From UBA3537 sp965658025 (GTDB lineage Bacteria > Bacteroidota > Bacteroidia > Flavobacteriales > Flavobacteriaceae), in assembly GCA_965658025.1 (NCBI GenBank), contig CBFHQL010000003.1:1-64000 (forward strand): a stretch of DNA of 64,000 bases, written 5' to 3'. The translations under genes and the position numbers were made by a program. Position 1 is the stretch's first letter. Each line of letters starts with the position of its first letter. This document shows positions 1 to 8,539 of this stretch, piece after piece. The notes beneath the pieces are model-generated. The model saw only the letters and a list, made by a program, of their open reading frames with translations, had not been told where the DNA came from and did not search any database.

Positions 1-1677
1 ATTAATACAAATGTTTCTATTGAATTAACATCTGCTGTTGGTACTGACGACCAACAATTATGTCAATCCAATTTTAGTACACCAATCACCCCAATAGTGT
101 ATGCATTATCTGGTGCTACAGCAGTTACTGTAACAGGGTTGCCGCTCGGTATAAGTTGGAATTATAACAACGCCACTGGGCAGCTAGTAATTTCTGGAAC
201 TCCGATAGATTCTGGAGAATTCAATTATGCCATAACAACCTTCCCATGTGAACGTGTTAAAACAGGAGCTATAAAAGTCTCAACGCCAATCGCCATTTTT
301 GACGAACAAGTGACACAAGTTTCTTGTCATGGTGAAAATGATGGTTCAATTTCGGTTGATATTCGAGGCGGTGCTAGTGCAGGAGGGTTGTATGCTATTT
401 CTTGGACTGGGCCAAATGGTTTCCAGCAAAATCAAGCAACAATTACAGGATTAGAGCCCGGAGTTTATACAATTTCAGGAACCGACCTTCTTGGATGTGC
501 AATTCCAACAAAATCATACGTAATTGATAACGTAGACCCCGTGGAAATTTCATTGCTTTCGACGTCTAATGTGACATGTGATGGAAGTTTAGGCTGTGCC
601 AATTTTGATTTTACTGGTGGAACAGGAATTTATACAAACTTTTCTTTAGAGTATTTAGATCCTTCATCTGAAACATTAACTCCAGTTACAGTTGCAAATA
701 ATAACTACTTTAATATTTGCGACCTTCGCGCTGGATTGTATTATTTGACGATTGAGGATAGTAATTCATGTACGTCAACTCCTTATTTGTTTACAATATT
801 TGATTACAGCTCGCTTAATATTGAATACGTTGAATTAGATGATTCTTTATGTGCTGATAACCCAGGAAATATTAGAATTAAAGTTGCAAGTTTAGACCCA
901 AGCCTAACGTTCTATTACAATGATGTTTTAGTCCCTCATATATTCTTAGGGGATTCTACATACGAATTGGCAATTAATAACCCAACCGCCTCTTCTGGAG
1001 TACTAAAAGTAAAGAATGATCAAGACTGTTGGAATTCAATTAATATTAGTACGCCAATTGAGTCGCCAGGATTTGATTATACATCACTTAATTTTTCAAC
1101 CTACAATTTAATTGATGTTAACGAAAGTATAGAATTCACCAATTTAGTTGATCTGAGCGACATCCCCGCCGAATACGATTATATTGTTTGGGATTTTGGT
1201 GATAATTCACCTTTCAAAGTATTTTTTAATCCAGAAGATTTAGTTCCGAATTCTGAAGGAGATAGCTTCAAAACAGTTTTCCATTCCTATACAATTGATG
1301 GAGTTTATACAGTTACACTCACCGTTTTCAATAGATTGGGTTGTTCGCGGTCGGTATCTCAAACTATTAGTGTAGGTCGTGGCGCAAATATTATGACACC
1401 TACAGCTTTCTCTCCTAATAATGATGGAATAAATGATTTATTTAGAGCATCATTAATTGGCTTTACAAAAGTTTCCATGTATGTCTATGACCCCTGGGGG
1501 AATATTGTTTATGAGATAACCTCCGATGTAGATGCATTAGATCCTAATTGGGGTTGGAATGGTATAGAAAAAGGAAATGATGAGCCAATAAATGGAAATT
1601 ATAAATACTACGTAATAGCAACAACTATAGATGGAAAAGTTGTTGAGAAAACGGGTCAATTGATGCTTATAAAATAA
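1..1677 (+). CDS. T9SS type B cargo, adhesin-like repeat protein (5' end outside window)
   Basis: The reading frame is open from the first base, so this is the C-terminal 558 residues of a larger secreted protein. The GTG at 97 is an internal valine codon, not a start. The visible part has Ig/PKD-like repeats (for example the TGTYTISGTD-like unit around residues 120-165). A PKD domain with WDFGDNSP lies near residues 395-460. The last ~100 residues form a gliding-motility/type B sorting domain with the hallmarks TAFSPNNDGINDLF, VYDPWGNIVYE and a final GQLMLIK. In the family such tails direct export through the type IX system and surface attachment. The next gene, 8 bp downstream, is a PorP/SprF protein, the usual partner of type B cargo. 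I infer a SprB-like surface adhesin; its total size and ligand cannot be seen. Confidence 0.9.
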   Translation: MNTNVSIELTSAVGTDDQQLCQSNFSTPITPIVYALSGATAVTVTGLPLGISWNYNNATGQLVISGTPIDSGEFNYAITTFPCERVKTGAIKVSTPIAIFDEQVTQVSCHGENDGSISVDIRGGASAGGLYAISWTGPNGFQQNQATITGLEPGVYTISGTDLLGCAIPTKSYVIDNVDPVEISLLSTSNVTCDGSLGCANFDFTGGTGIYTNFSLEYLDPSSETLTPVTVANNNYFNICDLRAGLYYLTIEDSNSCTSTPYLFTIFDYSSLNIEYVELDDSLCADNPGNIRIKVASLDPSLTFYYNDVLVPHIFLGDSTYELAINNPTASSGVLKVKNDQDCWNSINISTPIESPGFDYTSLNFSTYNLIDVNESIEFTNLVDLSDIPAEYDYIVWDFGDNSPFKVFFNPEDLVPNSEGDSFKTVFHSYTIDGVYTVTLTVFNRLGCSRSVSQTISVGRGANIMTPTAFSPNNDGINDLFRASLIGFTKVSMYVYDPWGNIVYEITSDVDALDPNWGWNGIEKGNDEPINGNYKYYVIATTIDGKVVEKTGQLMLIK

Positions 1678-1685
1678 TACAGACT

Positions 1686-2690
1686 ATGAAATTGAAATCT
1701 CTATATATCTCTCTTGTAATCTTAGTTTACAACCTTGGATTTTCTCAAGATAATATCATAAAAAACCAAAATAAAATCATGGGTGCTCAAAACCCTAGCT
1801 TTTATGCTTTTGGAGACTCTTCAAAAGTAGGGGTGCTAACTGGATCCGAAGGATTTACTGATGCTAGTAAAGTAGAAACAAAATTTGCCTTCGTAAATCA
1901 TTTCTTTGAACAAAGTAATTTTTCATTGGCTTTAGATGTTAAGACCATTGATGTAAAAAGTCTTGGATACTCAGTCTCAACATCTAACTTACATTATATT
2001 TATAGAACACAATTTAATTACAAATGGACGTTCAATCCGTCCGTATCCATAGGATATGGCAGCAGTTCATTAAATTATAATAATTTGATTTTTGAAGATC
2101 AAATAAATGTATTAACTGGGAGTATTGCTGGAGTTACTATTGACCCCGTAAACGTTGATGGTCAAATTAATTATTTTGATTTGGCTGCAGGATTTTCGCT
2201 CCACAACAACGAAAATTTGTTTTTTGGGCTTAATGCAAAACATATCAATACTCCTGATACATCTTTTAATTCCACGGCGAAAAACAAGAAAGACTTATTG
2301 CTCTCCTTGCAAATGGGTTATGAGTATGATTTAAACCCTTACGGACAAGGTATTTTGCCTTCATTTTCTTATTTGTTTTTATATAACTCTATTACTATGC
2401 AAGGCGCAAAATCTAGAATAGATCTTTTTCAAGAAGCGATATTAGGAAATATTTCTGTAGGGCTTAATCAACACTTTAACAACTACGAAGGCTTTACAAT
2501 ATCCCAATTAGGCGCCTCTTTAAGTGTCTTTGTTCAACAAATAGAACTTGGTGTTAATTATTCTATAGATATGATATCTCCTGGCCCAGCAGGTACTGAT
2601 TTTAACAGTTTTGAATTGTATATTACATTTGATTTTAACCCTGATAACAAGAACAAAAGAGGAAACAATAGTCGCTTTTACGGGTTATAA
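1686..2690 (+). CDS. PorP/SprF family type IX secretion outer-membrane protein
   Basis: A 334-residue protein with an N-terminal signal peptide (about residues 1-20, ending GFSQ). Repeated amphipathic beta strands follow, up to a C-terminal strand FELYITFDFNP, as in the PorP/SprF family of 14-stranded outer-membrane barrels. The early motif KIMGAQNPSFYAFGDSSKVGVL resembles the family's conserved N-terminal 'NPAYAG..' region, with NPSFYAFG in its place. Family members bind PorE/PorK-type ring components and act as cargo-specific translocon or anchor partners for type B CTD proteins. The gene follows its likely cargo by 8 bp, probably in the same transcript. ATG at 1686 is the natural start because the signal peptide begins there. 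Confidence 0.88.
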   Translation: MKLKSLYISLVILVYNLGFSQDNIIKNQNKIMGAQNPSFYAFGDSSKVGVLTGSEGFTDASKVETKFAFVNHFFEQSNFSLALDVKTIDVKSLGYSVSTSNLHYIYRTQFNYKWTFNPSVSIGYGSSSLNYNNLIFEDQINVLTGSIAGVTIDPVNVDGQINYFDLAAGFSLHNNENLFFGLNAKHINTPDTSFNSTAKNKKDLLLSLQMGYEYDLNPYGQGILPSFSYLFLYNSITMQGAKSRIDLFQEAILGNISVGLNQHFNNYEGFTISQLGASLSVFVQQIELGVNYSIDMISPGPAGTDFNSFELYITFDFNPDNKNKRGNNSRFYGL

Positions 2691-2819
2691 TGTATGCTAA
2701 TAAAACACAACCGTTGTTCGTATTAACTGAATCTGGATTAAAGTGTTTGATGGTGCATTCTTAATTTGTACAATTAATTCTTTGAGTTTATTTATAGTAA
2801 TTTTTTTAAATTTATATAT

Positions 2820-2827
2820 TAGTTTTG
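2820..2827 (+). promoter_or_regulatory. Candidate -7 promoter element
   Basis: TAGTTTTG is an exact match to the Bacteroidota -7 consensus TAnnTTTG and lies 23 bp before the ATG of the membrane glycosyltransferase gene. No convincing TTG sits at the right distance upstream, so the assignment is tentative. Confidence 0.4.
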
Positions 2828-2850
2828 TCTGTGTACTTTATGATTTATAG

Positions 2851-4356
2851 ATGAATTTTAATATCCTAAAAAAGAATAGTTATTTAGTTTTAGCTAGTTT
2901 TTTGATTATTTTTGAATTCATTCAAATTACAAAAGGCCAATGGGTTGGTGATTTTTTTGAGCATGCTGCAGTCGTTAAAGAATTGTCACAGAACTTATTT
3001 CATCCCAAGAATCCAATTATACGATCAGAAATCCCACATGCTTTTTTCTCACCATACGCTGTAGTTGTTGCCGCTTTTTCTAAATTCACAGGATTGAGCT
3101 CAATTCATGCATTAACGTGTTTTGCATTTTTTAACCTTATTTTCTTCCTATATTGTCTATATTTTTTTTCTAAGTCTATTTTTCAAAAAAAGCATGGGTT
3201 AATAGCTTCATTGAGTTTAATTTTTACAATGCTTTTTTGGGGAGAATCACCATTTATATGGAGTGGATTCTATCATATATTTGGATTACATTATATCCTC
3301 CCATATCCTTCAACTTTTGCACTAGCCCTGTCGTTATTAACTTTAGGATTAGTTTCAAAAAACAACTCCAAATATTATCCAATAATTATTTTTTGTAATG
3401 CAGTGGTTCTAATTACACATCCAACAACAGCTGTAATATTATTCACAGCAATAGTTGCTATGTGTTTTTGTTTTAAAGGTTATTCTTTAAAGCAATACAT
3501 CGTCAATACAACTACCTTAACTTTGCCTAGTGTAGTCTTAAGTATGTTTTGGCCCTATTTTAATATTTTTGATTTACTTATTGGGAACAACAGTGCATTG
3601 GATTTCAATACAAGTTCTGTTGTGGTATACTCTGATATTTTTAAAAAAAATTGGCCCATTTTGCTTGCAGTTCCAAGTTTGATCTATTCAAAATATCATT
3701 CAAAAGCTGTGTTTTTGGCACTTAGTATTGCGATGTTAGTGTTGTTTTATTTAGCAGGATATATTTTTAATTTTTATGGAATTTCTAGAGTAATTTCAGG
3801 AGCAATTCTCTTTTCGCATATTCTAATTGCGTACACTGTTGTACTTTTGTTAGATAAGCCGAAAATAGTCCATAGATACTATTTGTCATTTTTACTTTTA
3901 TCTTTTGTGATTTCAATTTCATTAAATTTCTCACAACTTGGCCGTGTTGTAGCAAAGATATTTAAGGAAAAAGACATTGAGTATTATCATAAATTTTCAT
4001 TTTTGAAAAGTGAAGTAAATTCAACCGATATTATATTGTCTGATAATAGGTCCAATTGGTATATTCCGTCGTACAATGGAAAGGTTATATCATCGAGTTG
4101 CGCTGATGAATGTAAACATCCTTTACATTGGATAGATGATTACAAGGATAGAAGAAATGCTATAGATTCTTTTTTTATGAAAGAAAGTAGCGATTCGCTC
4201 AAACTTATACTAATAAAGACATACAACCCAGATTATATTTTAATTAATTATTCAAATATTGACATCAGCGATTCAACTTATAAGTGGATGAAGCGTTTGG
4301 GACAAATTACGTACAAGAAAAACAATTTTGAACTCCTAAAATTATATAAAAAATAA
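2851..4356 (+). CDS. Polytopic membrane protein, putative GT-C glycosyltransferase
   Basis: A 501-residue protein with about 10-12 hydrophobic segments between residues 10 and 370 and a soluble C-terminal part of about 130 residues. The first extracytoplasmic loop carries an acidic pair after the first TM helix (GDFFEHAAVVKEL). GT-C enzymes, which use polyprenyl-phosphate sugars, place catalytic acidic residues there. Two LxxHPTTA/LPYPSTF-like loops add to the resemblance. No specific family could be named with certainty. The next gene, 32 bp on, is a DPM1-like GT2 that would make exactly such a lipid-linked donor, so a two-step transfer of a sugar to a periplasmic acceptor is inferred. The C-terminal domain (NRSNWYIPSYNGK, YNPDYILINYSN) resembles those of membrane mannosyl/arabinosyltransferase-like proteins. 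Confidence 0.55.
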   Translation: MNFNILKKNSYLVLASFLIIFEFIQITKGQWVGDFFEHAAVVKELSQNLFHPKNPIIRSEIPHAFFSPYAVVVAAFSKFTGLSSIHALTCFAFFNLIFFLYCLYFFSKSIFQKKHGLIASLSLIFTMLFWGESPFIWSGFYHIFGLHYILPYPSTFALALSLLTLGLVSKNNSKYYPIIIFCNAVVLITHPTTAVILFTAIVAMCFCFKGYSLKQYIVNTTTLTLPSVVLSMFWPYFNIFDLLIGNNSALDFNTSSVVVYSDIFKKNWPILLAVPSLIYSKYHSKAVFLALSIAMLVLFYLAGYIFNFYGISRVISGAILFSHILIAYTVVLLLDKPKIVHRYYLSFLLLSFVISISLNFSQLGRVVAKIFKEKDIEYYHKFSFLKSEVNSTDIILSDNRSNWYIPSYNGKVISSSCADECKHPLHWIDDYKDRRNAIDSFFMKESSDSLKLILIKTYNPDYILINYSNIDISDSTYKWMKRLGQITYKKNNFELLKLYKK

Positions 4357-4388
4357 ACTTCGTGTTCAATTAAAACACCATTCTTTTC

Positions 4389-5150
4389 ATGATCAATAAT
4401 AAAAAAATTGTAGTTGTTTTACCCGCATTTAATGCCGAAAAAACTTTAAAACAAACATATGATGAAATCCCTTTAGATATAGTTGATGACATTATTCTTG
4501 TTGATGATCATAGTGATGACGCCACATATGATTTAGCAAAAGCACTAGGAATTCGACATATTTTTAGACACGACATCAACTCTGGGTATGGAGCAAATCA
4601 AAAAACGTGTTACAACAAAGCATTAGAGCTAAAAGCAGATATTATTGTCATGTTACATCCAGATTACCAGTACACTCCTAAGTTATTACATTCTATGTGT
4701 TATTTGATTGCTAACGATCTTTACGAGGTTGTTTTAGGATCACGGATTTTAGGGAAAGGAGCGCTCAGAGGAGGGATGCCCTATTACAAGTATTTTTTTA
4801 ATCGATGCCTCACATTAGTTCAAAATATTTTGATGCGTCAAAAACTTTCTGAATACCATACTGGCTACAGAGCTTTCTCTTCAAAAATTTTAAGAGAAAT
4901 AGATTTTAATAACAATTCAAATGATTTTGTTTTTGACAATCAAGTATTGGCCCAAATATGTTTTCAAGGTTATGAATTAGCAGAAATCACATGCCCCACA
5001 AAATATTTTAAAGAAGCATCTTCAATAAATTTTAAAAGAAGTTGTATCTATGGGATTGGTGTTCTAAATACATCGTTTAAGTTTTTCTTAGCAAAGCAGC
5101 TTAAAATTGATATTAAATTATTTAGAAAAAATAAGATCATTAAAATATAA
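4389..5150 (+). CDS. Glycosyltransferase family 2, DPM1-like polyprenyl-phosphate sugar transferase
   Basis: A 253-residue GT-A fold protein. It opens with VVVLPAFNAEKTL and the nucleotide-binding IILVDDHSDD, with the metal-binding acidic motif as MLHPDYQYTP near residue 95. Later come LGSRILGKGALRGGMP and the lipid-phosphate GT signature YHTGYRAFSS. There are no obvious C-terminal membrane helices, so it resembles soluble DPM1 rather than the GtrB type. The likely reaction is transfer of a sugar from a nucleotide donor to polyprenyl phosphate on the cytoplasmic face. It probably supplies the upstream GT-C-like protein. The gene ends one base before a strong hairpin terminator shared with the converging gene. 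Confidence 0.8.
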   Translation: MINNKKIVVVLPAFNAEKTLKQTYDEIPLDIVDDIILVDDHSDDATYDLAKALGIRHIFRHDINSGYGANQKTCYNKALELKADIIVMLHPDYQYTPKLLHSMCYLIANDLYEVVLGSRILGKGALRGGMPYYKYFFNRCLTLVQNILMRQKLSEYHTGYRAFSSKILREIDFNNNSNDFVFDNQVLAQICFQGYELAEITCPTKYFKEASSINFKRSCIYGIGVLNTSFKFFLAKQLKIDIKLFRKNKIIKI

Positions 5151-5178
5151 AAACCCACAAAATTTATTCTGTGGGTTT
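5151..5178. terminator. Bidirectional intrinsic terminator
   Basis: A perfect 9-bp inverted repeat, AAACCCACA/TGTGGGTTT with a 10-nt A/T-rich loop, sits between the converging glycosyltransferase and collagen-like genes. A/T runs on both sides let it serve either strand. Confidence 0.75.
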
Positions 5179-5199
5179 AGTTTCTAAAAATAATGAAGA

Positions 5200-6434
5200 C
5201 TAATTACTAATAGGAATTAATTTAGGGACATTCCCATATGCAATATTTTGAAATCCTAAATCAGGAATAGTATTGGTAGCTTGTATGTCATAGGTTTCAC
5301 TCCAGATTACATCACTACTATTTAAAATGTCCGAGCTTTCGTGCGTTTGTAAATTTAAAAACAGAGACGAATCATATTCGTAGTTGTTAATATTTGATGT
5401 TTGTATCGAGTAATTATTTCCATATCCAAAGTAAATTATCCTATATGTTTTGTTGGGAATTAATACAACATCTGGAGTCTCATCCGTACTAAGATATCTC
5501 CATAAATATGTGCCTAATCCATCATTTATATTATCATTATCTTCATATAAATAAGGAGTACCAGATTGATAACTTCCATTAGATTTTTTAATTCTTTTCA
5601 TTAATATTCGCTGTGAAACCTGGAAAGAAATTATATAAGATTTATTACCTGAACTCCCAGTTGAAGATGTGGTATTATTGTAAAATAATTCTAAGTAAGT
5701 TCCCTCGCTTAGTGTCATGCTAGGATCTCTATACACATATAATTTATTGTTGGATATGTTATATATCAAATCGCCATCATTTAAATTTTCGAGATTTGAC
5801 ACCTCTGAACTTGTTGTAATTAAAGCATTATTTGCAGAGACTGAATCCCCCGCAGGGCCTTGAGGACCTTGCTCTCCTTGAGCCCCAACTAATGAAGCTA
5901 AAAACTCTGATTCTGTACCTGTATTTCCTGCAGTTACCCAAATNNNNNNNNNNNNNNNNNNNNNNNNNNNNNNNNNNNNNNNNNNNNNNNNNNNNNNNNN
6001 NNNNNNNNNNNNNNNNNNNNNNNNNNNNNNNNNNNNNNNNNNNCTGATTCTGTACCTGTATTTCCTGCAGTTACCCAAATCTCATAAGCCGAAGACCCAT
6101 CTGAACCATCTGCGCCATCACTACCGTCTGCACCAGCAACCCCAGCAACGCCTTGCGCACCTTGTGGTCCAGCAACACCTTCTATTCTAATCCAAGCCGC
6201 TCCATTAAAAAAATAAAAACCCGCGATTTGGTTTGTTTGATAAATCATAAGTCCCGTTGCCGGAGTTGAAATGGCATCTCGTTGCATTTCTGTTAATCTT
6301 GGAATGAGAATACCCCCAGTTGAAGATTCAATATCTAGTGCTGAAGATGCATCCGGAGCGTTGGTGTTGATTCCAACTTGTGAGTAACTTAATATCGAAA
6401 AGAGGATGAGTGTGAGTAAAGTAATCTTTTTCAT
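5200..6434 (-). CDS. Collagen-like repeat surface protein, interrupted by an assembly gap
   Basis: One gene split by 100 Ns. The N-terminal half begins MKKITLLTLILFSILSYSQ (signal peptide). The flavobacterial motif VGINTNAPDASSALDIESS, a QRDAISTPATGLMIYQT block and GFYFFNGAAWI follow, as in tail-fibre-like surface proteins. A Gly-X-Y stretch (GPQGAQGVAGVAGADGSDGADG) precedes IWVTAGNTGTES at the gap. The other side resumes with the same IWVTAGNTGTES, more Gly-X-Y (GAQGEQGPQGPAGDS) and a 190-residue globular C-terminus with no recognised domain. One hundred Ns is not a multiple of three, so the two halves fall in different frames only because the gap length is arbitrary. No T9SS tail is visible. 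The function is likely a surface or fibrous exoprotein. It lies 1 bp after the next upstream gene on this strand. Confidence 0.7.
5907..6080. repeat. 37-bp direct repeat flanking the assembly gap
   Basis: Bases 5907-5943 and 6044-6080 are identical over 37 bp and abut the run of Ns on each side. On the minus strand they encode the same IWVTAGNTGTESE segment of the collagen-like protein. This is the pattern left when a short-read assembly breaks inside a tandem repeat. Confidence 0.9.
5944..6043. other. Assembly gap (100 N)
   Basis: Exactly 100 undetermined bases, the conventional length for a gap of unknown size, located within the repetitive part of the collagen-like gene. Confidence 0.99.
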
Positions 6435-6435
6435 T

Positions 6436-7104
6436 TTATTTTTTTATGATTTTAAATGTTGAAATTTGGTTTTTGGTATTGTGTAAATTTAATGAATAAA
6501 TACCTAAAGGAAGGTCTTTAATCTCTAAGCATTTGGCGTTATCAGACTCTAATATTTTCTGTCCTATTTCATTATAAAGAGTCGCTTTTTGTGGTGTATT
6601 GGTAACGACAAACAAGTAATCTGTTGTAGGGTTGGGATATACGCGTACAACATCATCTAATGCAATTGGCTTTACAGTAAGCATTGACGGCTCATCACTA
6701 GGTGAGAATGATGTAAATCCTATTAAATCTGTAAAATCGTAAGTAAGTGTATTATTGATTTCATTAACAACCGGATGAACACTTTTCCAGAGACGATTTG
6801 CATCTAAAACTTCTAAGACTAAATCCGATTTACTAATCCTACTGAGCATACGGTGTTCATAACTAAAGATAAGCTTCCCTGAGTGACCAGAAAGGGCATT
6901 AGAGATTTCGTAAATTCGATTGATGCTTGGATTATCACCCACAATCATAGGGATACTAGGATGTAAAGGTGGATTAGCAATTGCGGTATTTCTTATTAGA
7001 CTATGCTTTAAGTTTTTTACTGAAATTGTTCCGTCCAAGTACATTCTTGTAGGATTACCATTCGAATTCGCTAGGATTTGATTAAAAGAAATAAATTTTA
7101 TCAT
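6436..7104 (-). CDS. T9SS type A sorting-domain protein lacking a signal peptide (possible 5'-truncated remnant)
   Basis: 222 residues. The last ~75 form a type A sorting domain: VVRVYPNPTTDYLFV, then KATLYNEIGQKIL, LPLGIYSLNL and a terminal STFKIIKK. The preceding part (HSGKLIFSYEHRMLS, YDFTDLIGFTSFSPSDEPS) looks like the C-terminal region of a larger secreted protein. The N-terminus MIKFISFNQILANSNGNPT is not a signal peptide, and an in-frame TAA lies four codons upstream of the ATG, so no longer in-frame start exists. Type IX cargo needs Sec export, so the gene is probably a decayed remnant or has lost its 5' part by frameshift. It reads into the collagen-like gene with a 1-bp gap. Confidence 0.6.
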   Translation of the reverse strand: MIKFISFNQILANSNGNPTRMYLDGTISVKNLKHSLIRNTAIANPPLHPSIPMIVGDNPSINRIYEISNALSGHSGKLIFSYEHRMLSRISKSDLVLEVLDANRLWKSVHPVVNEINNTLTYDFTDLIGFTSFSPSDEPSMLTVKPIALDDVVRVYPNPTTDYLFVVTNTPQKATLYNEIGQKILESDNAKCLEIKDLPLGIYSLNLHNTKNQISTFKIIKK

Positions 7105-7283
7105 TGGTTTGGATTAGTGCTTAAAGATAATGATGATCAAATACATATATGATACATAATTGATACACCTTATAATTAATTAAGAATTCTTCAATGATTA
7201 AAATCCAGAGGTCAAACCTTTCATTAGAGTTGATGCACTACCAAGGCCCAAATCATTAGCACCTTGTTAATTATTGAATTTTT

Positions 7284-7316
7284 AAAAAAAAACCCGCTTA
7301 TTAGCGGGTTTTTTTA
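7284..7316 (-). terminator. Intrinsic terminator downstream of the SnoaL/ABM lipoprotein gene
   Basis: AACCCGCT/AGCGGGTT (7291-7298 and 7303-7310, 4-nt loop) is flanked by A-runs and T-runs. It lies 25-57 bp beyond the stop codon of the minus-strand gene. Confidence 0.8.
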
Positions 7317-7340
7317 AATTGGTTAGTTATTGGTTAAAGT

Positions 7341-8126
7341 CTAAAAAGAAGAATATCCTGTGTTTGGGTGTACGATATTAATGCCGTTTACGCCATCTTT
7401 TAAGAAGGGAACCATAGCGCCAATTACAGTATCTTCTGTTTGTCTCCACTTCAAATAGGCGGCATATTTATCGTTAGTTTCCCAATTGGAAACAACCCAA
7501 ATTGTATTGGTGCTTTCGTTGATTGTCATTTCTAAGGATAGACACCCATCGTATGCTTTTGTCGTAGAAAGACCACCATCACTGTTTAAAATTTCAAGAA
7601 CATTGTCTCGTTGACCTTCTTTAACTTCCAATGAAACGATCACTAAATTTTTTGGATAAACAGCATCAAGCATCCCGCCAAAATCAAAAAAGTCTCCTTG
7701 TTCATTGATTAAACCATCATCATCAAAACCAAAATACCAGTACCCTTTGAGGGATAATTCTTTCTTGGTTTGTACTTGTGTACCTGTCCATACACCATAG
7801 GTACGAACACTTCCATTTAAGTTTCCTAATGTATCGCACCCTGGGAGCCATACTTCTGGAGTATACTTAATATTTTCAAAGGCCATATGATATCCTTTCA
7901 CGTTGGCCATAAATTGGTCATAACCCATTTTTTCTGAACCATACATAGATGTTTCCGCAATGATATCTTTACTGATGAGTGCGGCTTGACCGTCATAATC
8001 TTCAGCCTCGTGTAACGCAAACATTTTTTTTGCAGTTTCAAGATTTTTCGCATAATCGGGGTGTTGTTTTTGCATACAACTTGTCAAAAGTGTAGCCGCG
8101 GTAAAAAGTAATATGATTTTTTTCAT
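7341..8126 (-). CDS. Lipoprotein with SnoaL/NTF2-like and antibiotic-biosynthesis-monooxygenase (ABM) domains
   Basis: 261 residues with a lipoprotein signal (MKKIILLFTAATLLTSC, lipobox LTSC). Residues ~25-155 look like an NTF2/SnoaL fold: a KMFALHEAEDYDGQAALIS helix-strand opening, then GYDQFMANVKGYHMAF, YTPEVWLPGC and GYWYFGFDDDGLINEQGDFFD. Residues ~160-250 form an ABM/YgiN-like dimeric alpha-beta barrel (NLVIVSLEVKEGQRDNVLEIL, GCLSLEMTINESTNTIWVVSNWETNDKYAAYLKW). ABM-domain proteins include quinol or polyketide monooxygenases that need no cofactor, but no catalytic residue can be confirmed here. It is a single-gene transcript with its own terminator. The substrate is unknown. Confidence 0.65.
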   Translation of the reverse strand: MKKIILLFTAATLLTSCMQKQHPDYAKNLETAKKMFALHEAEDYDGQAALISKDIIAETSMYGSEKMGYDQFMANVKGYHMAFENIKYTPEVWLPGCDTLGNLNGSVRTYGVWTGTQVQTKKELSLKGYWYFGFDDDGLINEQGDFFDFGGMLDAVYPKNLVIVSLEVKEGQRDNVLEILNSDGGLSTTKAYDGCLSLEMTINESTNTIWVVSNWETNDKYAAYLKWRQTEDTVIGAMVPFLKDGVNGINIVHPNTGYSSF

Positions 8127-8258
8127 AATTTAAAGTATTGGTTAATAAGGTATTAAATGTATTAAAATAACTTTTAATTCACAACTAATTTTTTTTAATG
8201 TTTATCAATGCACTCCGACTTCAATCCAATAATTAAATGCTAAAATTCATTATTCCAG

Positions 8259-8286
8259 AAACCATCATTTGGTGGTTTTTTTGTTT
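8259..8286 (+). terminator. Orphan plus-strand terminator-like hairpin
   Basis: AAACCATC (8259-8266) pairs with GGTGGTTT (8271-8278, one G-U), followed by a T-rich tract. The neighbouring upstream gene is on the minus strand and starts at 8126, so no known plus-strand gene ends here. Between 8127 and 8258 I see only A/T-rich DNA and no credible ORF. Confidence 0.5.
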
Positions 8287-8389
8287 TTGAAATTCAATTT
8301 TTTTAATGATTTGATCTTCATTGTTGTCAAATATTTATTTTTTTTATCTTCAAATGATAAATCCTTAATTTTTTAAAAAATTTCACTAC

Positions 8390-8424
8390 TTGAGTTTTAA
8401 ATAAAAAATTAATTTATAGTTTTA
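8390..8424 (+). promoter_or_regulatory. Candidate promoter of the arginine operon
   Basis: TTG at 8390-8392 and TAGTTTTA at 8417-8424 (consensus TAnnTTTG, last base differs) are separated by 24 bp, slightly longer than usual. A start near 8431 would leave about 13 nt before the leader-peptide ATG. Confidence 0.35.
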
Positions 8425-8443
8425 CACCAATTATAAATAAGTA

Positions 8444-8539
8444 ATGATTGCACTTCAATCTAAATTAATCACAACACAATTACTCGCATTTCCGAGTAAC
8501 GCTCCTATACGTCCGCGTCACAACCGTCGTCGCCCTTAG
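8444..8539 (+). CDS. Arginine-rich leader peptide of the arginine operon
   Basis: A 31-codon ORF (ATG at 8444, TAG at 8537-8539) just upstream of the arginine genes. It begins MIALQSKLITTQLLAF and ends IRPRHNRRRP, with five Arg in the last nine residues, all encoded by CGT or CGC. Runs of codons for the product amino acid in a short ORF at the operon's 5' end are the classic mark of transcription attenuation: when charged tRNA-Arg is scarce, ribosomes stall there and alter RNA folding downstream. The ORF is too short for usual gene callers. Sequence and position support it. That it is translated, and that it regulates, is inference. Confidence 0.75.
   Translation: MIALQSKLITTQLLAFPSNAPIRPRHNRRRP

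Noticed and set aside
2690..2764. 24-codon ORF (starting MYANKTQPL) after the PorP/SprF gene
   Set aside because: It overlaps the preceding stop codon, shows no recognisable feature and has no downstream regulatory structure. Chance is the simplest explanation.
5832..6078. Separate ORFs ending or starting in the run of Ns
   Set aside because: They are artefacts of translating undetermined bases; the same protein motif lies on both sides of the gap, so a single gene is the better reading.
5907..6080. CRISPR-like repeat (two identical 37-bp units)
   Set aside because: Only two copies, they encode the same peptide in a collagen-like gene, and no cas genes are nearby.
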